Source: Heterodera schachtii
Taxonomy: Eukaryota > Nematoda > Chromadorea > Rhabditida > Heteroderidae
Direction: 5' to 3'
Assembly: GCA_023374025.1 (NCBI GenBank)
Contig: SIJG01000028.1
Span: 156,695-220,694 of the forward strand
Length of the DNA: 64,000 nucleotides
Part shown: positions 1 to 9,900 of the stretch, piece after piece
Position numbering within the stretch: position 1 is the stretch's first letter
How the letters are laid out: the number at the start of each line of letters is the position of its first letter
Position numbers and translations under genes: made by a program
Notes under the pieces: generated by a model
What the model saw: only the letters and a program-made list of their open reading frames with translations
Database searches by the model: none
Told to the model about the DNA's origin: nothing

Positions 1-150
1 CCCGACCCCGAGCCCCCCGACCCCCGACCCGACCCGAGGCGCTTGTTGGACCGATCCCCCGACCCGACCCCCGACATGTCGTCCCCCGAGGTCACCGACC
101 CCCGACTTTTTGCCCCCCCCCCCGTCCCCCCGACACTATTTCGGGGGATT
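1..150. repeat. C-rich satellite-like repeat
   Basis: The block is almost pure C and G on one strand, with degenerate units such as CCCCCGACCCGACCCC and a recurring GACATGTCG. The same units recur at 1141-1265 and 36150-36262, where they follow a shared lead-in, ACCCGATCGGGGTCCCCG. I see no coding potential. It is a dispersed GC-skewed repeat in otherwise AT-rich DNA and is cut by the window edge. Confidence 0.7.
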
Positions 151-1140
151 GGGGACGCCAGCGTTTTCAAAATTTAAAAGTTAATTCATCCATGAAGGCG
201 GGAAATATTGAAAAATTTTGAGTTTTTGAACAAATTTTCTTAATAAAATTCATTAAAAATTATGAAAAATTTTCCGGTGGCGCCTATCGGCATCGCCGGC
301 CCCCCAAAACCATGGTGCCGATCGGTAATTTTTCAAATATGAACACCAAGGCCTAAAAATAAGACTTTAGGGTCAAAAATAATAACACCTAGCAACATTT
401 TTTCAATCAGTAAATTTTTACAATTTATTTGATCAAAATGCTATCAAATTTTAGGGCCGGCGGTGCCGATAGACGCCGCCGGGAGAATTTTTTAAAAATT
501 TGAGTTCATTTTGCCCACAGATTTTCACCAAAAATGATCAATTTTTGCGCGATTTTGTGCCAAATTTTTAAGAATAAATAAGCTTTTGCGAACCGGCGGT
601 GCCGATCAGGGGTGGGGCGCGCATAGAAAAATCCCGCGGTCGCGTCCCAGCCCTGGTGCCGTTAGGTGCCGCCGGAAAAAAAATGAAAATTGGGAGTTTT
701 TGGTACATTTTTTACATAAAAATGGCCATTTTAAAGTTTTTTTTTCTCAAAAACCAGCGAAATAAAACATTAATCAGAAAAAATTTAAAAAGTTTAGGTG
801 AAGCCTGAAAATAAGAAAATCTTAGAAATAAGGACAAATTTCAGTAAATTCGGGATCAAAAAATCAAAAAGTTTTTGCGGCAGACCTTAAAAGTTCTTGA
901 AAACTAGTGACATTATGCCATAAAATTTCAAGATTATAAATATATTTAAGAAATCAGAACAATTTTCGTCGCTACCCCAAAATTAGAAATTCTTATAAGA
1001 ACAAATGGAAGCCCCTGGTTTAAAGGCCAGCTTGGACTAACTCTTGCTGGCGCTAACGAAATCAGATGATTAAAGTGCAAAAAAGAAAGATTTACGAGCA
1101 TTTGAAAATAAAAATTGAGTTTTTCGTTAAAAAAATTCGT
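151..1140. other. AT-rich intergenic block with dispersed GC hairpins
   Basis: No gene is supported here. The AT-rich sequence is punctuated by GC-rich imperfect palindromes near 279-299, 461-482, 594-606 and 652-675. These belong to the GGCGGTGCCGATAGGCGCCGCC motif family found across the window. The short reading frame at 599-808 runs straight through such motifs and is not convincing. Confidence 0.5.
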
Positions 1141-1265
1141 TGATCACTACCCGATCGGGGTCCCCGACCCCCAACAATTGAGCTCCCCCCCCCCCCCCGA
1201 CCCGACCCCCGACATGTCGCCCCCCGAGTCCCCGGCCGCCGACTTTTTGCCCCCCGAGGGCTCGG
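1141..1265. repeat. C-rich satellite-like repeat, second copy
   Basis: The block begins with ACCCGATCGGGGTCCCCG and continues into C-runs with GACATGTCG, as at 1-150. It ends at GAGGGCTCGGGG. The matching third copy at 36150-36262 shares the same lead-in, so the unit has a defined edge on that side. Confidence 0.7.
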
Positions 1266-2231
1266 GGCTTAACCCTAGCTAAGATAAGAGCAGAATGTGC
1301 GACTGAAAGCGATCATTAAAGCTGCAAATTAAGTCGTATGAATTTTTCTGCTGACATGCGATGGCCTAATAATCTCAAAAACAAATCTTTACTTAGATTT
1401 TGCCGGGCCCTGTAAAACCAGGTACCGGGCCCGGCCCGGCTCGGCCTCTAATTATGATGACTAGGGACCGCATTTTGATGCATATGCTTTTTTTTGCGCA
1501 ATATGACCTGAAAAATTTTCAGAAAATACACCCCTAAGAATTGAAATTTTTTTTCTTAAAAATTGATCGCCAAAATTTCATTTTTTTCTTGATAAAAATT
1601 CTAGGTTTAAAATTTTCCTTATTCGAAAAATATTATAAAATATTTATAATCATTTAATAAGCAAAAATAAGTTTTTTGATTATGTTTCGTGTTTTGCTCC
1701 CTAAAATCCTTGATAAAAAATTTTTAAATGCCTATTTTCATGCCTTTTTCGAGATTTTCGTTCCTTTTTTTTTCAATTTTTTGGTGTCTATTATAGTGCC
1801 TTTTACGCGATTTTTGGTGCCTTTTTTGCGAGCTCTACTGATAACAAATATATATTGAATGAAGTTATGGCATAACAGTTTCAAAATTAAGAAGAAAATA
1901 AATTCGCTGTAAATATTTCGACCATTGTGCCGAATAGTACCTGGGCCGATCCAGAACTTTCCTCTGGCTAAATTAACGCCAACCATCAAATTCGGCAATT
2001 CGCTGATTTCGGGGAGGGCCATTCCCAAAGAGTGCAACTCTGAAATTGAAAATAATCAAATCCTGATTCATCTGACATTTTTTTACTACGAAATTTTAGT
2101 CAAAAATAAGACTTATTAATTTATTTTTTTCAATCCAAATTATCAGATTATTAAAATTTGAAATTTTATTTATTATTTTCCTTTATTATTATCAATTGTT
2201 ATTCTTTTTTTAAATAATTTTTCATTTGCAG
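1266..2231. other. AT-rich stretch without a gene
   Basis: No coding region is supported. A GC palindrome lies at 1402-1435: GCCGGGCCC pairs with GGGCCCGGC around a short loop. The short frames on both strands between 1676 and 2119 have no family resemblance or splice context. Confidence 0.4.
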
Positions 2232-2435
2232 TTGGTTCATCAGCTTTGGATTCGCCGTCAAACAGAAGACAAAATTGGTTGGAATATTCTATATGAAAAT
2301 GGCATTTATGCATATGAAAGTGATGGTAAAATTTGGTTTGGCAACGGAAGAGAAAAAGGATCAAATTACGAATATTCCTACGGTGTAGGTGATACTGTAG
2401 GAATTGATTTGTTGATTAAATCATCTTGCGAGTGA
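2232..2435 (+). pseudogene. SPRY/B30.2 exon c fragment, frameshifted
   Basis: After an acceptor ending TTTGCAG at 2231 the sequence encodes the SPRY exon that starts WxISFGFAVKQ. It continues, in another frame, with GIYAYESDGKIW and the diagnostic YSYGVGDTVGI. Compared with the intact exon at 62862-63088, one base is missing just after the codons for TKL-G, so the two halves are out of frame. Homology stops after DTVGI, where intact copies continue GVxxxTRQxxFTKNG, and a stop follows at 2433-2435. It lies on the opposite strand to the main SPRY genes and next to transporter exons. This is an orphan fragment, not a working gene. Confidence 0.75.
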
Positions 2436-2599
2436 CGTTGATCACTTTAATCTCTCTATATTCTTTAATTTTATTACTCTGATCACTTTTCTCCAATATA
2501 CTTTTCGATCAACCCTTCCTCTAATACTTTCTCTACGTTTTGATCACATTCTTGGCTGAAACAATTCATTCTCCGATCAATCTACTTCTCCCAAATCAG

Positions 2600-4412
2600 T
2601 CTCTGCTCTCCATTCTGATCGCATTCTCCAAAATTGTGCTCGTCCTCATCGACACGTACCTTCCCCGCTTCTCCCGTCGCAATTTGCACCAGTGTTCTCA
2701 GCTGGTGGTCATCCTCTGCTTTTTGTTGCTCAGTTGGCTTGTGCTCGTCGATCACCACGGCATTGGCATCCTTCTGATCAACGTTATTGGCACAGTTTTC
2801 ATCGAATTCACATGGGATGCGTGCTATTTGTGGTTGGTTAGTGGACTGATTTGCAACAAAAAATGCAGAAGGATCAGTAGCATTCGGAAAGCATCATTCG
2901 ATAATTATAAGATTTATTTATTCGCCTGAAAATTTGTTATTTATTATTACCAAAAAGTTATGACCAAAAATTTTGGTTTTCTGAGCATTATTGACAATAA
3001 GTTTTTGAAAAAAATAAGGAACATTCAAGGGCATAGGCAGGGTGGGGCACAGGGGGCTAAAGCCCCCCGCCCCCGAAACGCAAAAAAAAAGTAAAAAAAA
3101 TTTCAGTAAATTTTTTGAAATGTTAAGCAATTTTCTTAACAAATTTGCATTAAAATACTAAAAAATTTTCCCGGCGGCGCCTATTGGCACCGCCGCACCC
3201 TCATTTTACCAAATTTTTGGAAAATGGATGCCAAAATGGCATAAATCGAATTTTTGACTTCAGCCCCCCCCCCCCCCCTCCCGAAGCCAAAGGTCTGGCT
3301 ATGCCCTTGGGTACATTAATGTTGTCAATACCGGGTACTAACTACTGTCAAATTATTTTATTGTCTTTTTTATGGTCGTGTAAACTGTAATAGAGCCAAA
3401 TTTCCCGAGGCCCGAGACTAATAACGCAAAAAGCCAAGAGCTTTTTTCGATTATTGATTGACTCGAGACCACGAATCTCGATCAGCATAACTACTGATTA
3501 TTCTGTCTGGAAGCTCAACTTGATGATTTTTAATTAAATTAAATTCACCGGCGACTCTTTTTTAGAAAATATGTTATACAATTGCCAAGCAATCTTATCA
3601 AATTTATTTTTATTTTTTTCATTTAGTTCGTTGAGTCTGTGCCAACTCCGCTCAGGTGATTTTACCAAAATTAAATTCAAAAATCTATTGAAAATTTTTT
3701 TAAAAATTTTCAAAAACATCCTTTTGCTTCTCCTTCCCTTCTTTCAGAGCTTCCTCAGACGGCTCGTGCTCGTTGGTGGTCAGTCATTTTCTATTTAAAT
3801 TTTCAAAAATCCATTTAAAAAATTCTCAAAATTTAGGCACGTATTGGCGCTCTGCTGCTGTTCGCTCCTATGGTAAGTTCAGATAAATTTGTGATCAAAC
3901 CCTTTGATCGCATTTCACCAACCATTGAACGCGTCGCGTCGTTAGGGTTCAATTAAGGCTTTCGCCCCCTCCATCGAAATTTTTTATATTTTTTCAAACA
4001 TTTTTTATGTTTCCGACAATTTCCAACGAGTTTCGATTAGCTTATCTATCCCAACAGAGTCCCAATTTATCTAGCTAATTAACATCTCCCATCCGAATCT
4101 CAATTTGCTAATTAATTTATTAACATCTCCCATCCGAGTCGCACCTTTCAGTTGGTCTTCCTCAACTCCTTTTGGGCTGTGAGTGTTTATTTGGCGGTTG
4201 TGCTGCTCGGCACGCTCAACTTGACGGTGTCATGTCTGTGGTTGGTCGAAACCAAAGGAATCAGCTTGGATTCCGTCCGATTGGCACAAATGTCAGCGGA
4301 AGATGAAGCGGATGCTGGCGGAATGGAAGGGATGAAGCGGAATGATGAGAGGGCAACAATGACGGGAAAGGATTTAGAGGGGACGGATGAAGCATTGATG
4401 AAGCCACAATAG
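2600..4412 (+). CDS. MFS organic-cation-transporter-like protein, C-terminal exons
   Basis: Five exons join in consistent phase: 2600-2836, 3627-3655, 3748-3778, 3837-3872 and 4152-4412 (stop TAG). The first encodes two hydrophobic helices around an RR-containing loop. The next two supply ESVPTPLR and ASSDGSCSLV, and the fourth supplies ARIGALLLFAPM. Together these match the E-x-x-PT-x-x-R and R-x-G-A-x-x-x-P signatures of SLC22/OCT-like major facilitator proteins. The last exon encodes a helix, then LVETKGISLD and a hydrophilic, Met/Asp-rich tail. I infer a membrane solute transporter; the substrate is unknown. N-terminal exons are absent, and a matching N-terminal half lies at 38220-39200. 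The 3026-3309 mobile element lies inside the first intron. It may be the live 3' end of a gene broken by rearrangement, or a pseudogene. Confidence 0.7.
3026..3309. mobile_element. hAT-like non-autonomous element, 284 bp
   Basis: The ends are inverted: CAAGGGCATAGGCAG on the left and CTGGCTATGCCCTTG on the right. They are flanked by 8-bp near-duplicates, GGAACATT (3018-3025) and GGTACATT (3310-3317), 7 of 8 identical. An 8-bp target duplication is typical of hAT elements. The interior carries G- and C-runs and one GGCGGCGCC hairpin motif, with no transposase. It sits inside a transporter intron. Confidence 0.65.
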
Positions 4413-4984
4413 GGGGAAAGGAGACGCGGCGCATCCGTTTTCGGGGATCTCCGGCTTGGATATCCTCAGTTTAGTGGTTCCTCGTTCTGAGAAGCTACGT
4501 TTCCTTGGGTCCCCGTCCTTCGGGTTCAATTCTGTTATTTTTACTTTTGATAATTATAATTAATTTTTAATGTTTTAAAATCAAATTTGGAATCTTTATA
4601 CATTTTAATTGTTAATAAAGGCATATAATTTTTATTTGATTACATTTTATGTTCTTCACCGCACAACAAAATTGGCGGAAATTCAACACAATTATGATGA
4701 TCTAATTCTTTATTTTAACTGTTCAACCACTCAAAATATTTGTAAAAATAATGTGGCCAAAAATTGAAAAATTGTTAACAGTATACTGTCATAACGAATT
4801 TTGTAGAATTTACAAATTTATAAAAGAAAATAATTTCTAAATTAGATTTTAAAAATATAAATGATTGATTAAATTTTGAGAATAATTCAAAAATCTTATA
4901 ATTATTTGGTAAAAAAAACCGTCATTCGGATTTCGTATTTTTGTGTTTTTAGGGCGTTTTATGTTCGCGTTTCGTATTTTATTC
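4413..4984. other. AT-rich 3' flank of the transporter gene
   Basis: It holds the putative 3' UTR of the transporter and AT-rich sequence shared, inverted, with 60560-60900. AATAAAG-like strings near 4613 could serve in polyadenylation. No further gene is seen. Confidence 0.4.
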
Positions 4985-5105
4985 GGAACTGCCACATTTG
5001 CGCCTCCACATTTGCGCCTCCAACTTTTGCGCCTCCACTATTTGCGCCTTCATTTTTGCGCCTCCATTTTTGCGCCTCCCACATTTGCGCCCCCAGCATT
5101 TATAC
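4985..5105. repeat. TTTGCGCCTCCA minisatellite
   Basis: About eight degenerate units of 12-17 bp built on TTTGCGCCTCCA are in tandem. Three related units (GGGGCGCAAATGTT, reverse complement) occur at 60217-60260 in the opposite arm. The open frame through it is a by-product of the repeat. Confidence 0.75.
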
Positions 5106-5308
5106 CTTAATTTTTTGCGCTTTTTTCACCAGCCTAGCTAATTTTTACCACAGCTATTTTTAAAATATTCATAAATTGGGATAGGTGTTGTGGAGCAACA
5201 TTTAATTTAAATTTTATGGAGAACTTATTGCAATGGCAAATGCTATAAATTGGCATTGGAAACGGCAATTAAAATGGCAGAATGGTCAAAAATAATTGTT
5301 AAACAATA

Positions 5309-5968
5309 GGGAGGCTCTCGGACAATCCGACAGTGGACAATTCGACAGTGGACAATCCGACAGTTGGACTATCCGACAGTGAGGACAGTTCGACAGAAGT
5401 GGACAATTCGACAGTGGACAATCCGACAGTAAATTTAAATTTTAAAAATATTTTCTAGTCATTTCAACAGATTATTTCCTATAAATATCTCAATTCAAAT
5501 CAATTTGTTTCGTGATTTTCAAGCCACTGATCAGGAATTTTCATTTAGTAGAGATTAGCAGGGGTGCTGAGATTTGTGGATTGGGATGGATTGGTTGGAT
5601 TTGTGAAATGGGTTCATGAATTTCTCCTTCTTCTGAGGACAACGAATCCATTTGAATGGGTAAACGGAATGGTCAATACTTTTGGCAAACATTTTGATCA
5701 GCAAAAATCACTTTCATTCTCATCACTTTGGTTTTATGGGTCACTCCAAATTTAGTTTTGCATATTTATTTATTTTATTGTACTTTAGTTACTAGTATAC
5801 CAAAATAATTATTTTAATTTGTTAACAATTTTAAACTAAATTGATTTGAATTGAGATATTTATAGGAAATAATCTGTTCAAATGACTAGAAAATATTTTT
5901 AAAATTTAAATTTACTGTCGGATTGTCCACTTCTGTCGAATTGTCCTCACTGTCGGATTGTTCAACTT
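5309..5968. mobile_element. Foldback element with GACAATCCGACAGT subrepeats
   Basis: Long inverted ends (about 5362-5517 and 5832-5967) pair: GGACAATCCGACAGTAAATT and its downstream AT stretch recur in reverse complement. The left end also has several 14-15-bp tandem units of GACAATCCGACAGT. At 40660-40700 the homologous sequence runs from AACAATAGGGA to TACAAAAATTGAG with no element, which approximates an empty site. The internal frame 5564-5755 resembles nothing I know. Confidence 0.7.
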
Positions 5969-6217
5969 TACAAAAAATTGAGAAAATTGCATTAAATTAA
6001 AGTTAAGAATTTAATTTTTTTTTACCGAATACGAAGAAAATTAATTCATTATTAAAACTGATGAAATTCCCAAATTTTTTCGGCAAAAAAAGTCAAAAAA
6101 GTTGCTTCAAATGGACTGATGCTTTTATTAAGCAGGTTTCAAAACGTAAAACAAAAAGCAAAACAACAAAAATAAGACACTTCTTAGAAATTTAATTCTC
6201 ATTCTCCACTGATTTCG

Positions 6218-6500
6218 AGGTTTTCGTGACAAGCGGTGGCATCCCAGTAATTTTTTTTTGAGAATTTAAAAACGCCTTAAAAAATTATTTTAGTCCAAGT
6301 CTTGAAGGATTGATCATTTTATAAGAGGTTTAGTTAATTAAAAATGTTTACTTGTCAAAAAATGAATTTTATTTAATTTTTTCACTTTCGCTTAATTCAC
6401 CATTCTCTTCTGCTTCTCTTCTTTATCCATTTCGCTGATTTTTCACATAAGTTTCTTCTGATTTTTTTAAATTGTGAGATTTGCTCTTCAGCAGCTTAAA
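6218..6500 (-). pseudogene. SPRY-family fragment, divergent subtype, locus left
   Basis: On the minus strand, an exon near 6400-6499 has the pattern E-E-Q-I-x-Q-F-K followed by K-x-S-E-M-D-K and E-K-Q-K-R-M. It is followed by part of SPRY exon a, reading NYWDSTACHENLEISG. The same pair occurs at 41030-41340 and 42700-43228. Cys-Glu-Asn-Leu-Glu replaces the C-H-K-D-I-E of the main subtype. There are no b, c or d exons beside it, so it is a remnant. Confidence 0.6.
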
Positions 6501-6955
6501 ATACAATTAATTATTGCAAGCAAACGGTGCTATGACGTCACTCAAAAACAATTAAGTTCCAAAAAAGTTATGACCAAAACGGTTAAAAAAACTTCGATTT
6601 GAGTTCCTCTAAGAATAGACCAATCCACGCCATAAAAAATATAAAAAATTTTCAAAAATTTCAAGAAAAATATTAAAAAATTTAAAGCTTTTTTTAAACT
6701 TACATAGATGTTACTAAAAACGAAATATTTCTTCATAGCATATGAGCAGAGATTTAATATGAATCATAGCATAAAATTGGAAAAAAACTTTTTTTTTTTT
6801 TTTGCAAATTTTTATTTTTTTAGTCTTAAATACCCGGGAAACGACAAAATTTTCCGATTAATACAAAAAACCAAATTTTAATTGAAGAAAAAAGACATAA
6901 AAATGATTAAAAAGAGCAAATTGATCAACAACATTAGTGAATATTTCATCCTCCT

Positions 6956-9900
6956 TCAGAGAGTTTCCAAATCGAATTTGAAATTGGGCCCAAAATTCGC
7001 CTCAATTTTGTCACCAGAGAGACCCAAAGAAACGAATGGATAAAGAGAACCATCAGCAAAAGATGGATCAACCAAAAGACCGGAGGAATCTGTGAAAAAG
7101 TTAAGGGATTTTTGATTATTTTAAATATAAAAATAAATTAGCAAAAAATAGGCAATTAAATAGATTATAATTTAAAAATTATTTAATAAATTATTTAATC
7201 ATTTGCCAACCCAAACGAAGTCCATTTTTAGTGAAAATGATTTGCCGAGTGGCGAAATGAACGCCAATTCCTACGGTATCACCAACACCGTAGGAATATT
7301 GGTCATTTGTTTTTAAAATATTTTCACTTTTAATACCAAAATTCGCTTACCGTTTTTCTTTTTCCATAACTGAAATTTCGTAGTAAAAAAAGTCAGACAA
7401 ATGCTTGTTCAGCACAATCGGATATTTAGCGAAGACGGAACGCCAAGCTTTTTAGGAGAAATTTAATTTTGATGTAAATTTAAAAAATACCAGAAGTATT
7501 TCCCTTATGATGGACAATGAGACTTTTGTCACCAATGATTTCGATGTCCTTGTGACAAGCGAAGGAATCCCAACAATTTTCTTGGAATTTTAAAAACACC
7601 TGAAAGTAAATAATTCTATATTTTTTAATAATTATTATATAATAATGTATTAAATAAATTAAAAATACATTTTACCGTAAAATATTTTTATTTTATTTTT
7701 TTCTCTTCCATTCATTCACCTTTTTCTTTGTCTGCTTCTCCATTTCACCAATTTTTTCCAAAATCTTTGACAATTGACCCGCAGTAGCTTAAAAATCGAA
7801 TTTATTTTAAAATATAAATGCAAATATTTAATTTAATTAAATATTTTTTCGTTAAATTGTCCTCGCCTTTTGTCTGCTGTTGTTGCTGCTTCTCAATTTC
7901 ACCAATTCTCTCCAAAATTGCTTTCAAATGATCTTCCAAAACTGAAATTTAATGCAATTTTTCAATTAATTTTTTAAAATGTTGTTAAGTTATCAAAATA
8001 TATTTGAAAATATCATAATATATTTTTGTAAATGATGCTTATTACCATCTTTTGTCGGAGTTTTCCTGTCTTCTTGCTTAATAATTATTTTATAATAATT
8101 TATTAAATAAATTAAAAATTATTTAACCGTAAAATATTTTTATTTTATTTTTTCTCGTCCATTCATTCACCTTTTTCTGTGTCTGCTTCTCAATTTCACT
8201 GACTTTTTCCAAAATTTTCTTCTGATCATTTTGCGATTGTAAGAATGCTAAAAATAGAAAAGGATTAATTATTTATTTATTTAAATGAAAAAAACAACAA
8301 TAAAATAAATTTAATAATTATATTCCTATGGTTTTAGCATTTTTACGCAGAATCGGTCGAGTTTTAAGATTATCTATGATTGTATTAATTCTGCTGCCAG
8401 TCAAAATGACTGATGAATACTAAATGTTATCAATAATTAAAGGATTCGAAAAATGTTCAATTGCAGTAATTAAAAACCGAATATTTTCATTTTTCGTTAA
8501 ATTGTCCTCGCCTTTTGTCTGCTGTTGTTGCTGCTTCTCAATTTCACCAATTCTCTCCAAAATTGCTTTCAAATGATCTTCCAAAACTGAAATTTAATGC
8601 AATTTTTCAATTAATTTTTTAAAATGTTGTTAAGTTATCAAAATATATTTGAAAATATCATAATATATTTTTGTAAATGATGCTTATTACCATCTTTTGT
8701 GGGAGTTTTCCTGTCTTCTTGCTTAATAATTATTTTATAATAATTTATTAAATAAATTAAAAATTATTTAACCGTAAAATATTTTTATTTTATTTTTTCT
8801 CGTCCATTCATTCACCTTTTTCTGTGTCTGCTTCTCAATTTCACTGACTTTTTCCAAAATTTTCTTCTGATCATTTTGCGATTGTAAGAATGCTAAAAAT
8901 AGAAAAGGATTAATTATTTATTTATTTAAATGAAAAAAACAACAATAAAATAAATTTAATAATTATATTCCTATGGTTTTAGCATTTTTACGCAGAATCG
9001 GTCGAGTTTTAAGATTATCTATGATTGTATTAATTCTGCTGCCAGTCAAAATGACTGATGAATACTAAATGTTATCAATAATTAAAGGATTCGAAAAATG
9101 TTCAATTGCAGTAATTAAAAACCGAATATTTTCATTTTTCGTTAAATTGTCCTCGCCTTTTGTCTGCTGTTGTTGCTGCTTCTCAATTTCACCAATTCTC
9201 TCCAAAATTGCTTTCAAATGATCTTCCAAAACTGAAATTTAATGCAATTTTTCAATTAATTTTTTAAAATGTTGTTAAGTTATCAAAATATATTTGAAAA
9301 TATCATAATATATTTTTGTAAATGATGCTTATTACCATCTTTTGTCGGAGTTTTCCTGTCTTCTTGCTTAATAATTATTTTATAATAATTTATTAAATAA
9401 ATTAAAAATTATTTAACCGTAAAATATTTTTATTTTATTTTTTCTCGTCCATTCATTCACCTTTTTCTGTGTCTGCTTCTCAATTTCACTGACTTTTTCC
9501 AAAATTTTCTTCTGATCATTTTGCGATTGTAAGAATGCTAAAAATAGAAAAGGATTAATTATTTATTTATTTAAATGAAAAAAACAACAATAAAATAAAT
9601 TTAATAATTATATTCCTATGGTTTTAGCATTTTTACGCAGAATCGGTCGAGTTTTAAGATTATCTATGATTGTATTAATTCTGCTGCCAGTCAAAATGAC
9701 TGATGAATACTAAATGTTATCAATAATTAAAGGATTCGAAAAATGTTCAATTGCAGTAATTAAAAACCGAATATTTTCATTTTTCGTTAAATTGTCCTCG
9801 CCTTTTGTCTGCTGTTGTTGCTGCTTCTCAATTTCACCAATTCTCTCCAAAATTGCTTTCAAATGATCTTCCAAAACTGAAATTTAATGCAATTTTTCAA

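Larger units (their letters stand above)
3400..6110 (+). repeat. Left arm of a 55-kb-spaced inverted repeat
   Basis: Sequence from about 3400 to 6110 reappears in reverse complement at about 60270-61930. It includes transporter exons, the GTTAACAGTATACTGTCA stretch near 4775, the TTTGCGCC repeats and the ATTGCAATGGCAAATGC block. The left arm is longer mainly because of the foldback element at 5309-5968. Similarity looks high in exons and interrupted by indels elsewhere. Arm edges are judged by eye. Confidence 0.75.

Noticed and set aside
599..808. Small plus-strand frame near the left end
   Set aside because: Crosses GC hairpin motifs and AT-rich DNA; no homology or signals.
4876..5163. Frame with repeated FAPP
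   Set aside because: It is the TTTGCGCCTCCA minisatellite.
6542..6736. Hydrophobic minus frame, repeated at 41377-41571
   Set aside because: It lies in a duplicated AT-rich spacer and is conserved only because of the recent segmental duplication.
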